This document shows, piece by piece, positions 17,359-26,234 of a DNA stretch of 64,000 nt. Each line of letters starts with the position of its first letter. Within the stretch, counting starts at the first letter, position 1. A program made the position numbers and the translations under genes. Source of the stretch: Berkiella sp963803015 (GTDB taxonomy: Bacteria > Pseudomonadota > Gammaproteobacteria > Berkiellales > Berkiellaceae); contig CAWDKV010000003.1 in assembly GCA_963803015.1 (NCBI GenBank), forward strand, positions 1,019,235 through 1,083,234. The letters run 5' to 3'. The notes under the pieces were generated by a model that worked only from the letters and a program-made list of their open reading frames with translations, made no database searches and had not been told where the DNA came from.

Positions 17359-18435
17359 GTGACCCAGCATAAGGAAAATTATTTTGAAAAGCATCCTAGA
17401 TGGACATTATGTTTTTTAATAGTTGCCCTCTTTGGAATATTGTATGGATTTTTCTCTATTAGATGGATAAAAAATGAATATACAGAGTTTGAGCAAAAAA
17501 GCCTCAAGCAAATCATTCATCAATATTATGCGGGAAATATCATAGACAATAATGTGGGACGCTTCATTAAATTAAGAGAACACCGGCCCAATCAAGTGAG
17601 CTATGAGCGACCTACAAAAAATTACTTAAGTCATCTTGAGAAAAATAGCGTAGAACGTAAATATTACCGTTTACAAACGGATCAATATGGTTTTATTGGA
17701 CCGAGTACAATACACGATAATCCTGATCTGAAAATCTTATTTCTAGGCGGTTCGGCGATGGAATGCTTATATATGGAAGAAACGCAACGTTTTCCTTATT
17801 TAGTCGGTCGATTATTAGAAAAAAGCTTGAACAAAAAAATAAATACTTATAACGGCGGCGTGTCAGCCAATGAGTCTATGCATTCCTTAAATATCTTATT
17901 AAATAAGGGATTAGCTTTAAAACCACAAATTGTTGTCATCATGCATAATGTCAATGATTTAGTCGTTTTGCGTTCACAAGGTTCTTATTGGTACAAGGGT
18001 TCACTCAAAAGCCATGTGCAAACTGCTAAAAACCTATTTACGCGTTATCAATTTCCACCCATTTCAGTGAAGTTTGACGAAAATAACATTGTGCAGGAAT
18101 TTACGGCAAACCTTGAAACGATAATTGCTATTTGTCAGATAAGAGGGATTAAACCTGTACTCATGACAGAAGCTAATCGTGTAATGAATGATAGGCTTTT
18201 TCATCGTTTTAATGACATTATCAGGGAAGTGGGCAAGAAACATCAAATCTTAGTGATAGACTTGGCCAAGGCTGTGCCTTCTACAACTGAGAATTTATAT
18301 GATTCTTATCACTATACGGTAAAAGGATCATTTATCGCAGCAAATGAAATAGCGCAGAGGCTTCAAGTACTAATTTATGATGAAAAGCGTAGCAGTTACG
18401 CCGGGCACCAAAGTGAAAATACTGCATTTTTGTAA
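17359..18435 (+). CDS. Membrane-anchored SGNH/GDSL-type hydrolase-like protein
   Basis: A roughly 358-residue protein with one N-terminal membrane anchor (about residues 16-36) and an extracytoplasmic SGNH-like domain. Block I is FLGGSAMEC with a candidate nucleophile Ser, block II GGVSANES, block III MHNVND, and block V DSYHYTVKG, giving the Asp-x-x-His pair. These proteins deacylate or acetyl-transfer on lipids or glycans; the substrate here is unknown. I chose the GTG at 17359 because the AAGAGG site (17348-17353) overlaps the alternative GTG at 17353. It is the first gene of the block inserted between yraN and lpoA. Confidence 0.7.
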   Translation: MTQHKENYFEKHPRWTLCFLIVALFGILYGFFSIRWIKNEYTEFEQKSLKQIIHQYYAGNIIDNNVGRFIKLREHRPNQVSYERPTKNYLSHLEKNSVERKYYRLQTDQYGFIGPSTIHDNPDLKILFLGGSAMECLYMEETQRFPYLVGRLLEKSLNKKINTYNGGVSANESMHSLNILLNKGLALKPQIVVIMHNVNDLVVLRSQGSYWYKGSLKSHVQTAKNLFTRYQFPPISVKFDENNIVQEFTANLETIIAICQIRGIKPVLMTEANRVMNDRLFHRFNDIIREVGKKHQILVIDLAKAVPSTTENLYDSYHYTVKGSFIAANEIAQRLQVLIYDEKRSSYAGHQSENTAFL

Positions 18436-18531
18436 GCTGTAGAAATATTAATTTGTTTAACTTTCTCGCTAAGTCGGCAAGTGCGAATTATACTTGAGTG
18501 TAAATAACGGCTCTCAGGAACGGGAGGGAAA

Positions 18532-18930
18532 TTGAACATTCAACGGATAATGATGCTTTTCGCTCTCTTTATGAGCGTGGACGGCCTTGCTGCTTTTGAA
18601 AGAGAACCTTTTCTCTTTCAAGGGACCTATGAGAGCAAACCACTGATTTCTTTTGAGAAAAATAATATTTTTAGCAATATGCCAATTCCCTATCCAATGA
18701 AAGATAACGCCATACCGCATAAAAATTATAAAGAAATATTGAAGAAATTAGCCACCCTGAATGTAAATTCAAGGGTGGAAATTGGCCTGGATAGAATGAA
18801 GGTTGCACCTTTATCTTTGAAATCTAACGATAATCCGAGTACTGATCAAGGATTACTGAGTCCTGTCAAACAGGCGAGTGGCTTCAAATCGCGTGGGTAT
18901 GGTATTGAGCTGAGAATAAAACTCCCTTAA
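18532..18930 (+). CDS. Small secreted protein of unknown function
   Basis: A 132-residue protein with a likely signal peptide of about 20 residues (MNIQRIMMLFALFMSVDGLA, cleavage after the AxA-like LAA). The mature part has no recognised domain and few Cys. The start is TTG at 18532, set by a GGGAGG site about 6 bases upstream; this is a strong ribosome binding site with a poor start codon. It lies in the yraN/lpoA insertion. Confidence 0.55.
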   Translation: MNIQRIMMLFALFMSVDGLAAFEREPFLFQGTYESKPLISFEKNNIFSNMPIPYPMKDNAIPHKNYKEILKKLATLNVNSRVEIGLDRMKVAPLSLKSNDNPSTDQGLLSPVKQASGFKSRGYGIELRIKLP

Positions 18931-18931
18931 T

Positions 18932-19129
18932 TTATGGTTTTGGTTTTTTCACTTCTTCTTCTTGTGCCGTAGGATGCGGATCTTTCATCACTTTCATGAT
19001 TCTTCTCGCTAATAATGTGCGTGGATTTTTTTCTTCCCCTACCATAGCTTTATCCATGAGCGGATCTGCTTTTTGGCTCTGGTTAATTTTAAACAAATTA
19101 AATAATTTTTCTGTCCACTTACTACTCAT
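18932..19129 (-). CDS. Small charged protein of unknown function
   Basis: Not recognised. It is a 65-residue, Lys-rich protein (MSSKWTEKLFNLFKINQSQK at the start, EEEVKKPKP at the end) with no membrane segment. An AAGG site lies about 10 bases before the ATG. It is convergent with the secreted-protein gene, and the two stop codons are almost touching. Confidence 0.45.
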   Translation of the reverse strand: MSSKWTEKLFNLFKINQSQKADPLMDKAMVGEEKNPRTLLARRIMKVMKDPHPTAQEEEVKKPKP

Positions 19130-19351
19130 GGCAAGTTACCTTGTATTTCTTTTATCTACTTATCGAGTAGATACACAGGTTAAATGTTGTAAAAGCATCA
19201 TGCCTTAACACTTAGACCAGCTGTTCACTCAAAAGTTCTATCATGTCAGATGATAATTGGGGATAAATGTCAAAAATACTAGAGCGCAAGTGGGAAAATA
19301 AGATGAGCAGTAAAAACAAAGGGATGAAAGGTTAGAAAAGAGTTTTGAAGG

Positions 19352-19379
19352 CCTCGGACAAACAGGACTTTGCCCGAGG
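19352..19379 (-). terminator. Hairpin downstream of lpoA, possible terminator
   Basis: On the minus strand CCTCGG/CCGAGG arms are extended by GCAAA/TTTGT pairing to an 11-bp stem with a 6-nt loop. It lies 33 bases after the lpoA stop and is followed by a mixed C/T/A-rich stretch, not a clean T-run, so its efficiency is uncertain. Confidence 0.5.
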
Positions 19380-19411
19380 ATATAGTCTGACTATAACAAG
19401 CGTTTATACAT

Positions 19412-20608
19412 TTATAACGGCGTTGCCACACCGCCACGGAATTTTGCCCATTGCAATTGACGCTCAAGTTCATTGTTCGATCCAAGCGATAAGTTGCCGG
19501 TAGCGCCTGCATATTGGCCATTACCTTGCAACACGTTGGGTCGTGTGGTGAGGGCATAAGCATCTAAACCCATGGCAAATAAACGGGTAGATTGACTAGA
19601 TTGCTTTGAGTTGTGCTCGGCAGACAAGCTTTGCAATTCTCTTGCGCGTTGTGGGTTAAGCATGGCTGGCATATCGCAAAACATGATCCCATTTAAATCA
19701 CTATCTCTGCTCGGGTTAGGCGAACCGCTGTAAATGCTAGAGGTCGCTAAAACAGGGATGTGATCCGCATAATAGAAGTTAAGTAGTGGCTTGAGCTGTC
19801 TTGCTTGATCGGGTGGCGCTGCCATCACAATAAAATCAAGTGCTATTTGTGGTTTGTCTTGCATGGGATCTTTGGGGCCACTTTTCTTCCCGCCTTGAGG
19901 CTCTTTCACACCTAACAAGCGTCTGACCGCCGCGGATTGATCTTGTGCAGGATTGCTATAGACCATACTGCGCACGGTGCCGCCTTGGCGCTGCCAATCA
20001 TTAGAAAAAGCACTGGCGATGCGCTTGCCCCAAGCATTGTCTGGCACAATCACACCGGCTGTTTGATAGCCGAGTTGGCGCGCTTTTTGCGCAATTTGTT
20101 CCGCTTCTGTTTCAGGAGCTAAAGAAAATTGCACAAAGTTAGAAGAGGCTTGTCTGGCAGCAGGGTGCGAGTTCAAAGCCAGAACAGGGGCTTTGAGCTG
20201 ACTGCTCGACATCATGCTCAATTGGCGCACTTCTTCTTTGGCAAGTGGGCCGACCACGAAGTCTGCACCATCATCGACAGCTTGCCGGTAAGTGTTTTGC
20301 ACATTGCCCGTATTCGTGTCATAAACCCGAATATTGGGCTTAGCGCTTGCAGAATTAGATTGATAGAAACCAGCAAAGAATCCTTCGCGAATCGCGGTAG
20401 CAGATTCAGCATGGTTACCAGAAACCGGTAAGAGCAGCGCTATCTGCTTAGACTGACCTGCATGAAACTGGTGGCCTTTGCTGTGGGAAGCAGAGGAACC
20501 TGTAATGATGGGATCATCTCCGGCTGTGGTTTTACAGCCACTTAATAGAAAAACCGAAAATAAAAGCAACATTAAGCTGCTATAGCGTAGAATAGAGCGA
20601 TTATTCAT
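19412..20608 (-). CDS. lpoA: Penicillin-binding protein activator LpoA, short form
   Basis: A 398-residue lipoprotein (lipobox LLSGC, Cys25) whose body is the periplasmic-binding-protein-like LppC/LpoA C-terminal domain. It begins KQIALLLPVSGNHAESATAIREG at about residue 54 and contains DFVVGPLAKEEVRQL and a LFAMGLDAYAL segment near the end. LpoA is an outer-membrane lipoprotein that activates PBP1a from outside. Enterobacterial LpoA has an extra N-terminal helical TPR domain of about 230 residues, which is absent here. It is divergent from rsmI with a 34-base gap, as in other gammaproteobacteria. Confidence 0.9.
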   Translation of the reverse strand: MNNRSILRYSSLMLLLFSVFLLSGCKTTAGDDPIITGSSASHSKGHQFHAGQSKQIALLLPVSGNHAESATAIREGFFAGFYQSNSASAKPNIRVYDTNTGNVQNTYRQAVDDGADFVVGPLAKEEVRQLSMMSSSQLKAPVLALNSHPAARQASSNFVQFSLAPETEAEQIAQKARQLGYQTAGVIVPDNAWGKRIASAFSNDWQRQGGTVRSMVYSNPAQDQSAAVRRLLGVKEPQGGKKSGPKDPMQDKPQIALDFIVMAAPPDQARQLKPLLNFYYADHIPVLATSSIYSGSPNPSRDSDLNGIMFCDMPAMLNPQRARELQSLSAEHNSKQSSQSTRLFAMGLDAYALTTRPNVLQGNGQYAGATGNLSLGSNNELERQLQWAKFRGGVATPL

Positions 20609-20642
20609 TTCTTTTCATTTTCCTTATGGTGAAGGACAAAAC

Positions 20643-21521
20643 ATGCAAAACCAGCTAGGTAAGCTTTATGTTGTTGCAACTCCTATAGGCAACTTGATGG
20701 ATGTCTCGCGTCGCACGCAGGAGATTTTAAGTCGGGTAACTTGGATTGCGGCTGAGGATACCCGACATAGTCGAGTTTTACTCAATTTCTTGGGAATTAC
20801 CACACCCCTCATTCCTTATCATGAGCATAATGAACGAGCCTGTTTGCAGCAACTCATCCAGCGGTTGGAAAAAGGAGAGTTAGGCGCTTTAATTTCAGAT
20901 GCTGGTACACCGTTGATAAGTGATCCCGGCTATGCGCTAGTGAGAGCAGCCCATCTTGCTGGTATTCAAGTTTGCCCCATTCCAGGTCCTTGCTCGGTCA
21001 TTGCGGCGCTTAGTGTATCAGGATTACCAACTGATCGCTTTTTATTTGAAGGTTTTTTACCTGCCAAAACGGCGGCGCGTCAAAAAAGATTGATGGAGTT
21101 AAGTACTTTCCCACATACCATCGTGTTTCTAGAAGCACCGCATCGGGCTTTGGATTTTTTTCAAGACGCAGTGGCTGTCCTCGGGGAAACCAGGGTCGCT
21201 TGCATAGCGAGGGAATTGACCAAAACATATGAGTCAGTTAAGTTTGGTGATATTAAGACCCTCATGCAGCAACTCGAAAAAGGAGAGATCCCACAAAAGG
21301 GAGAATTTGTGATGATGATCGAAGGGTGCGAGAAGAAAGAACACCAATCGGTGCAGCATCAACAGTTAGAAAAGTTATTACCGCTTTTACTGGCGGAATT
21401 ATCTTTAAAACAATCGGTTATGTTAGCAAAAACCTTTACAGGGCTGCCAAAAAGTGAAATCTATGACTACGCTTTGCAATTAAATAAGACACTGAGGCCT
21501 GACTCAGACAAAGGTCTGTAG
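20643..21521 (+). CDS. rsmI: 16S rRNA (cytidine(1402)-2'-O)-methyltransferase RsmI
   Basis: A 292-residue tetrapyrrole-methylase-fold enzyme of normal length. It has VVATPIGNLMDVSRR (about 10-24), AAEDTRHSRVLL, LISDAGTPLISDPGY (about 81-95) and PGPCSVIAALSVSGLP (about 113-128). It methylates the ribose of C1402 in 16S rRNA; N4 methylation of the same base is done by RsmH, encoded just beyond rnpB. Confidence 0.95.
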   Translation: MQNQLGKLYVVATPIGNLMDVSRRTQEILSRVTWIAAEDTRHSRVLLNFLGITTPLIPYHEHNERACLQQLIQRLEKGELGALISDAGTPLISDPGYALVRAAHLAGIQVCPIPGPCSVIAALSVSGLPTDRFLFEGFLPAKTAARQKRLMELSTFPHTIVFLEAPHRALDFFQDAVAVLGETRVACIARELTKTYESVKFGDIKTLMQQLEKGEIPQKGEFVMMIEGCEKKEHQSVQHQQLEKLLPLLLAELSLKQSVMLAKTFTGLPKSEIYDYALQLNKTLRPDSDKGL

Positions 21522-21550
21522 ACTTATTTTCCTTATCTTAGTATCCTTCT

Positions 21551-22113
21551 GCATGAGAGTTGGCTAGACAATCGCTGTGAAAGCAGAGGAAAGTCCGGGC
21601 TCCATCGGGCAAAGTGCCAGGTAACCCCTGGGGGGCGTGAGCCTACGGAAAGTGCAACAGAAAGTAAACCGCCTAAATTATATCTTCTTTGAAGATATAT
21701 GTTCGAGCCATTTTTGGTTTTAGGCAGCAATGCATAAAAACAAAATGGGAAGAATATACCCACAGCAGATGATTTTTCGGCTAGGCGGCAAACTCTAGAG
21801 CAAAAGGAGTGTATGAATAATACAGGACTTTTGCGAGATGAGCTTTGCTAACAACGCTGAAAATTCAGCTGCGAAGGGTAGGGTAAGGGTGAAAGGGTGT
21901 GGTAAGAGCACACCGCATGAGTGGTAACATTTCATGGCACGGCAAACCCCACTTGGAGCAAGACCAAATAGGAACCCACCGCTCGTATACTTAGTATATG
22001 AGTAATATGTGGCCCACATAGGGTTCGGGTAGGTCGCTAGAGGTGTACGGTAACGTACATCCCAGAGGAATGATTGTCCACGACAGAACCCGGCTTACCG
22101 GCCGACTCTCACA
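21551..22113 (+). ncRNA. rnpB: RNase P RNA (type A) with a greatly enlarged P12-region insertion
   Basis: The catalytic RNA of RNase P, which matures tRNA 5' ends. Helix P1 pairs TGAGAGTTGGC (21554-21564) with GCCGACTCTCA (22101-22111). Conserved core blocks are present: GAGGAAAGTCCGGGCTCC, GTGCAACAGAAAGTAAACCG, GGTAAGGGTGAAAGGGTG, GAGCAAGACCAAATAGG and CGACAGAACCCGGCTTACCG. Between AAACCGCC (21666-21673) and GGTAAGGG (from 21882) there are 208 nt where E. coli has about 23. The total is therefore about 560 nt against 377. The insert contains a perfect hairpin, TATATCTTC/GAAGATATA. The core appears intact, so the RNA is probably functional. Confidence 0.95.
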
Positions 22114-22144
22114 CTTTACGAGCAGGAGGATGCGGAAAACTTTG

Positions 22145-23077
22145 ATGATGAGCGCTTTGACACATCATCCTGTTATGTTAGACGAAATCATATCAGGATT
22201 AAATATTCTTCCCAATGGGATCTATCTTGATGGCACCTTCGGTCGAGGGGGGCATAGTCAAGCCTTTCTGCAATGCTTAAATTCTGAGGGTAGGCTTCTT
22301 TGTTTTGACAAAGATCCCGCCGCCATTTCTCATGGTAAAGAAACGCTAGGGCACGATAAGCGTGTGCAGTTTTTTCATGGTTGCTTTAGCGAAATTCCAG
22401 TAGTTGTTGAACAACTAGGTATCAAGAATAAAATCAATGGGATCTTATTAGATCTGGGCGTCTCCTCCCCACAATTAGATGAACCGCAGCGCGGATTTAG
22501 CTTTATGCGAGACGGGCCATTAGATATGCGCATGAATAATAGTCAAGGCATGACCGCCAGTGAATGGCTTAATAGCGCCAAAGAAGAAGAAATCGCTTCT
22601 GTTTTAAAAATTTATGGGGAAGAACGCTTTGCCAAGCGGATAGCTAGGAATATTGTCAAACAGAGATTAGAAAAACCCCTCCACACTACTGATGATTTAG
22701 CCAATTTGGTTACGGCTTCAAGACCACGGCCGCAAAATGGCCGCCATGCTGCAACCCAAACTTTTCAGGCCATTCGTATTTTTATTAATCAAGAATTAGA
22801 AGCACTCAAGCAAACCTTTAATACACTTGATTCTGTTTTAGCGCTAGGCGGTCGATTGGCTGTTTTAAGTTTTCATTCGCTGGAAGACAGAATGGTCAAG
22901 CACTTCTTTAGTGCCCCCACGGCAGTGGACATACCTCGTCGTTTACCTATTCGAGAACAAAAGATAACACCCCCATTTACATGGGTGCTTAAACGTCAAC
23001 GTGCCTCAATAGCAGAAATAGAGAAAAATGTTCGTGCAAGAAGCGCTACGTTGCGCATTACTGAAAGAAATTTATGA
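22145..23077 (+). CDS. rsmH: 16S rRNA (cytosine(1402)-N4)-methyltransferase RsmH
   Basis: About 310 residues. Conserved: THHPVMLDEIISGL at the start, YLDGTFGRGGHSQAFL (SAM loop), ILLDLGVSSPQLDEPQRGFSF, ATQTFQAIRIFINQELEAL and LAVLSFHSLEDRMVKHFF. It methylates N4 of C1402 in the ribosomal P site. The reading frame is open into rnpB, so the start must be chosen. ATG 22130 abuts the AGGAGG site, so I prefer the paired ATGs at 22145/22148, which match the usual N-terminus, although spacing from AGGAGG is long. It is the first gene of the dcw cluster; mraZ, which usually precedes it, is missing. Confidence 0.92.
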   Translation: MMSALTHHPVMLDEIISGLNILPNGIYLDGTFGRGGHSQAFLQCLNSEGRLLCFDKDPAAISHGKETLGHDKRVQFFHGCFSEIPVVVEQLGIKNKINGILLDLGVSSPQLDEPQRGFSFMRDGPLDMRMNNSQGMTASEWLNSAKEEEIASVLKIYGEERFAKRIARNIVKQRLEKPLHTTDDLANLVTASRPRPQNGRHAATQTFQAIRIFINQELEALKQTFNTLDSVLALGGRLAVLSFHSLEDRMVKHFFSAPTAVDIPRRLPIREQKITPPFTWVLKRQRASIAEIEKNVRARSATLRITERNL

Positions 23078-23340
23078 CTAAAACATTTGTACTGCTTTTT
23101 ATAGTTATCTTGTCTGCACTAGGGGTCATTTACAACACTCATTTAGGTCGACAGCTCTTTACGCAATTGCAAAGCTCGCAACAAGAAATAGAATCCCTAC
23201 AATTAGAATGGAGCCAATTGCTTCTAGAGCAAGGGACTTGGAGTGCTAACGCCAGAGTATCAAGTGTGGCAAGACAAGAATTACAAATGATACTGCCCGA
23301 GGCTAGTGATGTCGTCATCATTCGTAAAAAGAGTAATTGA
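23074..23340 (+). CDS. ftsL: Cell division protein FtsL
   Basis: An 88-residue bitopic protein with a short cytoplasmic tail and one membrane segment (about residues 4-20). A periplasmic leucine-zipper-like helix follows (LQSSQQEIESLQLEWSQLLLEQ), then the conserved WS..ARVSSVARQELQM region. It forms the FtsQLB complex that activates septal wall synthesis by FtsWI. It overlaps rsmH by 4 bases. The next gene should be ftsI, but murE follows after only 29 bases. Confidence 0.92.
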   Translation: MTKTFVLLFIVILSALGVIYNTHLGRQLFTQLQSSQQEIESLQLEWSQLLLEQGTWSANARVSSVARQELQMILPEASDVVIIRKKSN

Positions 23341-23369
23341 GTAGAATTTTAACCAAGAGCTAGAAAAAG

Positions 23370-24896
23370 ATGGACTTGCATAAATTATTACAGGATGTCG
23401 TTTCGGTTGAATTAAGCACAAAACCTATTCGAGGCTTATCTGTTAATTCACAAAGTATTCAGCCTGGTGAAGTATTCATTGCTTTAAAAGGGCATCAGAA
23501 CGACGGACGAAAATATATCAATGACGCACTGGCTAATGGTGCTTGTGCTGTTTTGTGTGAAGCAAAAGATTTAGATCCTTTTTCTTATCAAAAGCGCGCT
23601 GATGTGCCTGTTGTTGCCATTGAGAATTTGCAAGAAATTGTCCCGCTTTTGGCAAAGCGTTTTTATGGTGGGCATAATGCTTTGCATGTGATTGGGGTAA
23701 CAGGCACCAATGGTAAAACCACAACCTGCTATTTGCTTGCACAAGCTTTAAGCCGTCTTGGCCAGCCTTGTGCTATTTCAGGCACAGTAGGTTATGGCTT
23801 TATTGATGCCTTAAAGCCGAGCCCCCTCACGACGCCTGATCCTATTGCATTACATAAAATGCTGCTTGCTCTCAAAGCTAAAGAAGCCAAATTCTTGGCG
23901 ATGGAAGTTTCTTCCATTGGTATAGAGGAGAGGCGTGTGGATGGTATTGATTTTGTCAGTGCGCATTTTACTAATTTGACGCAAGATCATCTTGATTACC
24001 ATCAGACGATGGAAACGTATGGTTTAGCCAAACAAAAATTATTCCGATATGCCAGTTTAAACCGTGCCATTATTAATGCCGATGATCCTTATGCCGAAAA
24101 AATATGTTTGGCAACGCGTCGCGATATTCCAATCGTGATGTATTCCTTATCGCAACGCAGTCCTTCTGTTTTATTAAATCGATCGAACCTTGAATATATA
24201 TCAGTAAAAGATGTAGAGCTTACCCATAAAGGAATTAAAGCCAATGTGCACTCTCCTTGGGGGCAAGGGCAGTTACGATCTAATTTAATTGGAGAATTTA
24301 ATTTATATAATCTGTTGGGCGTTTTAGCGGAATTATGTATGCAGGGCTTTTCTCTAGAGGAGGCTTTGCACACACTTTATTATCTCTCTCCTGCACCCGG
24401 ACGCATGCAACGGTTTGGTACAGCAACCACGCCTTTAGTGATAGTGGATTATGCGCACACGCCAGATGCTTTAGAAAGCGCGTTACGGGCAGCAAAGCTG
24501 CAATGCTCACGTCGCCTCTGGTGTGTCTTTGGTTGCGGGGGAGAGAGAGACAAAGATAAACGAGCGAAAATGGGCAATGTCGCTGCGCACTATGCAGACA
24601 GAGTGGTTATCACTAATGATAATCCTCGTCGCGAGGATCCACTGAAAATTGTCGATGATATTTTAGGTGGTTTTAATGTAGGGCACACCGATAAAGTGAC
24701 CATAGAACTCGAACGAGGCAAAGCCATTCAATTTGCAATTGAAAATGCGTTAGCACTCGATACCATTTTGATAGCCGGAAAAGGACATGAAAATTACCAA
24801 CAAATTGGTGATAAATGTTTTCCATTTAGTGATGCAGAATTTGTCAAAAATCTTTTAAATAAGGATAGTCATGATGCAACTATCAGCCATAGCTAA
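23370..24896 (+). CDS. murE: UDP-N-acetylmuramoyl-tripeptide synthetase MurE
   Basis: A 508-residue Mur ligase. It has the ATP loop VIGVTGTNGKTTTCYLLAQ (about 109-127), AMEVSSIGIEERRVDGIDF, NLTQDHLDYHQTMETYG, and FGCGGERDKDKRAKMG in the C-terminal domain. The NDNPRREDP motif (about residues 413-421; the DNPR core binds meso-diaminopimelate) indicates addition of meso-DAP to UDP-MurNAc-L-Ala-D-Glu in the cytoplasm. It directly follows ftsL and overlaps murF by 26 bases. Confidence 0.97.
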   Translation: MDLHKLLQDVVSVELSTKPIRGLSVNSQSIQPGEVFIALKGHQNDGRKYINDALANGACAVLCEAKDLDPFSYQKRADVPVVAIENLQEIVPLLAKRFYGGHNALHVIGVTGTNGKTTTCYLLAQALSRLGQPCAISGTVGYGFIDALKPSPLTTPDPIALHKMLLALKAKEAKFLAMEVSSIGIEERRVDGIDFVSAHFTNLTQDHLDYHQTMETYGLAKQKLFRYASLNRAIINADDPYAEKICLATRRDIPIVMYSLSQRSPSVLLNRSNLEYISVKDVELTHKGIKANVHSPWGQGQLRSNLIGEFNLYNLLGVLAELCMQGFSLEEALHTLYYLSPAPGRMQRFGTATTPLVIVDYAHTPDALESALRAAKLQCSRRLWCVFGCGGERDKDKRAKMGNVAAHYADRVVITNDNPRREDPLKIVDDILGGFNVGHTDKVTIELERGKAIQFAIENALALDTILIAGKGHENYQQIGDKCFPFSDAEFVKNLLNKDSHDATISHS

Positions 24897-26232
24897 TATT
24901 CTTGGTGCTAAGTTACAGGGCGAAGATATGTCTTTGCCTCCTATTGCCATCGATAGTCGAAAAGTAAAAAAAGGCGATATGTTTATTGCTATTAAAGGGG
25001 AAAATCTGGATGGACATGATTTTATCCCACAAGCACTGGCACAAGGTGCCGTTGTTATTATGGCAAGCAGATTGCCAGCTGATTGCCAAAAGGGAAATTT
25101 TACTTTCCTTGAAGTGAATGAAACAACAGAAGCTCTAGGACAATTAGCGGCACTCTGGCGACAACGTTACACTCTCCCAGTTGTTGGTTTAACCGGCAGC
25201 TGTGGCAAAACAACAGTCAAAGGCATGATCGAAGCTATTTGTGCAGCACAGGGGAAAACCTTGGCAACGGCAGGTAATTTCAATAATCATATTGGTTTAC
25301 CTTTGATGTTGTTACGATTAGATGAAACATATGAATATGCTGTTATTGAAATGGGCGCCAACCATGTTGGCGAAATTAAGTATTTAGCACAAATAGCGAA
25401 ACCAAATATTTCCCTTATTACCAATGTACGCCCTGCGCATTTAGAAGGGTTTGGTACCATAGAAAATGTAGCCAAAGCCAAAGGGGAAATTTATGAGAAC
25501 TTACCGGCTGATGGAATGGCTGTGCTCAATCTAGAAGAAGCCGCCAATCAATCCTGGCTTCCTTTGATTGGTAAGCGTCCATGCGTTACTTTTGGATTGA
25601 CTGATAAGGCCATGGTGCAAGCAAGCGATATTCAGCATCATGCTTTTAGCGTTGAATTTAAGGTAACGTTGCCTAATAAAGAATCATCGCTGGTACAAAT
25701 TAATATTCCAGGCATGCACACGGTGATGAATGCACTTGCTGCCATGGCAGTGGGTTTTGCTTTGCAGATCCCGCTTGCAAAAATGGTTACGGCTTTAAAC
25801 CAATTTAAAGGTGTGACCGGACGTTTGCGCACTGTCTCTGGTTTAAATGATGCTTGTATTATTGATGATACTTACAATGCGAATCCGGGTTCTGTGCAAG
25901 CAGCATTAGATGTTTTAGCTAATTGCTCGGGCAATAAAATATTTGTCATGGGAAACATGGGAGAATTAGGAGAAACGACAGAGAGCTTGCATGCCCAAAT
26001 TGGCAAATACGCGCGTGATAAAGGCGTCGCTAAGTTACTCGCAGTCGGCTCTTTAACTTCACATACTGTGCAAGCTTTTGGCGAGGGTGGCACATGGTAT
26101 GCTAACAAAGAGGATTTAGTGCAAGATCTGCAAGCGCTACTCAATGCCAGTGCGACTATTTTAATTAAAGGGTCAAGAAGTGCTCGCATGGAAGAAATTA
26201 CACAAGCTGTCACTGTTAAGAGGGAAATCTAA
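24871..26232 (+). CDS. murF: UDP-N-acetylmuramoyl-tripeptide--D-alanyl-D-alanine ligase MurF
   Basis: A 453-residue Mur ligase. It has VVGLTGSCGKTTVKGMIEA (ATP loop, about 108-126), VIEMGANHVGEI, LITNVRPAHLEGFG, IDDTYNANPGSVQAAL and VMGNMGELG. It adds D-Ala-D-Ala to UDP-MurNAc-tripeptide. The start (paired ATGs at 24871) is supported by an AAGGA site about 6 bases upstream and lies inside the end of murE. Confidence 0.97.
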   Translation: MMQLSAIANILGAKLQGEDMSLPPIAIDSRKVKKGDMFIAIKGENLDGHDFIPQALAQGAVVIMASRLPADCQKGNFTFLEVNETTEALGQLAALWRQRYTLPVVGLTGSCGKTTVKGMIEAICAAQGKTLATAGNFNNHIGLPLMLLRLDETYEYAVIEMGANHVGEIKYLAQIAKPNISLITNVRPAHLEGFGTIENVAKAKGEIYENLPADGMAVLNLEEAANQSWLPLIGKRPCVTFGLTDKAMVQASDIQHHAFSVEFKVTLPNKESSLVQINIPGMHTVMNALAAMAVGFALQIPLAKMVTALNQFKGVTGRLRTVSGLNDACIIDDTYNANPGSVQAALDVLANCSGNKIFVMGNMGELGETTESLHAQIGKYARDKGVAKLLAVGSLTSHTVQAFGEGGTWYANKEDLVQDLQALLNASATILIKGSRSARMEEITQAVTVKREI

Positions 26233-26234
26233 AG

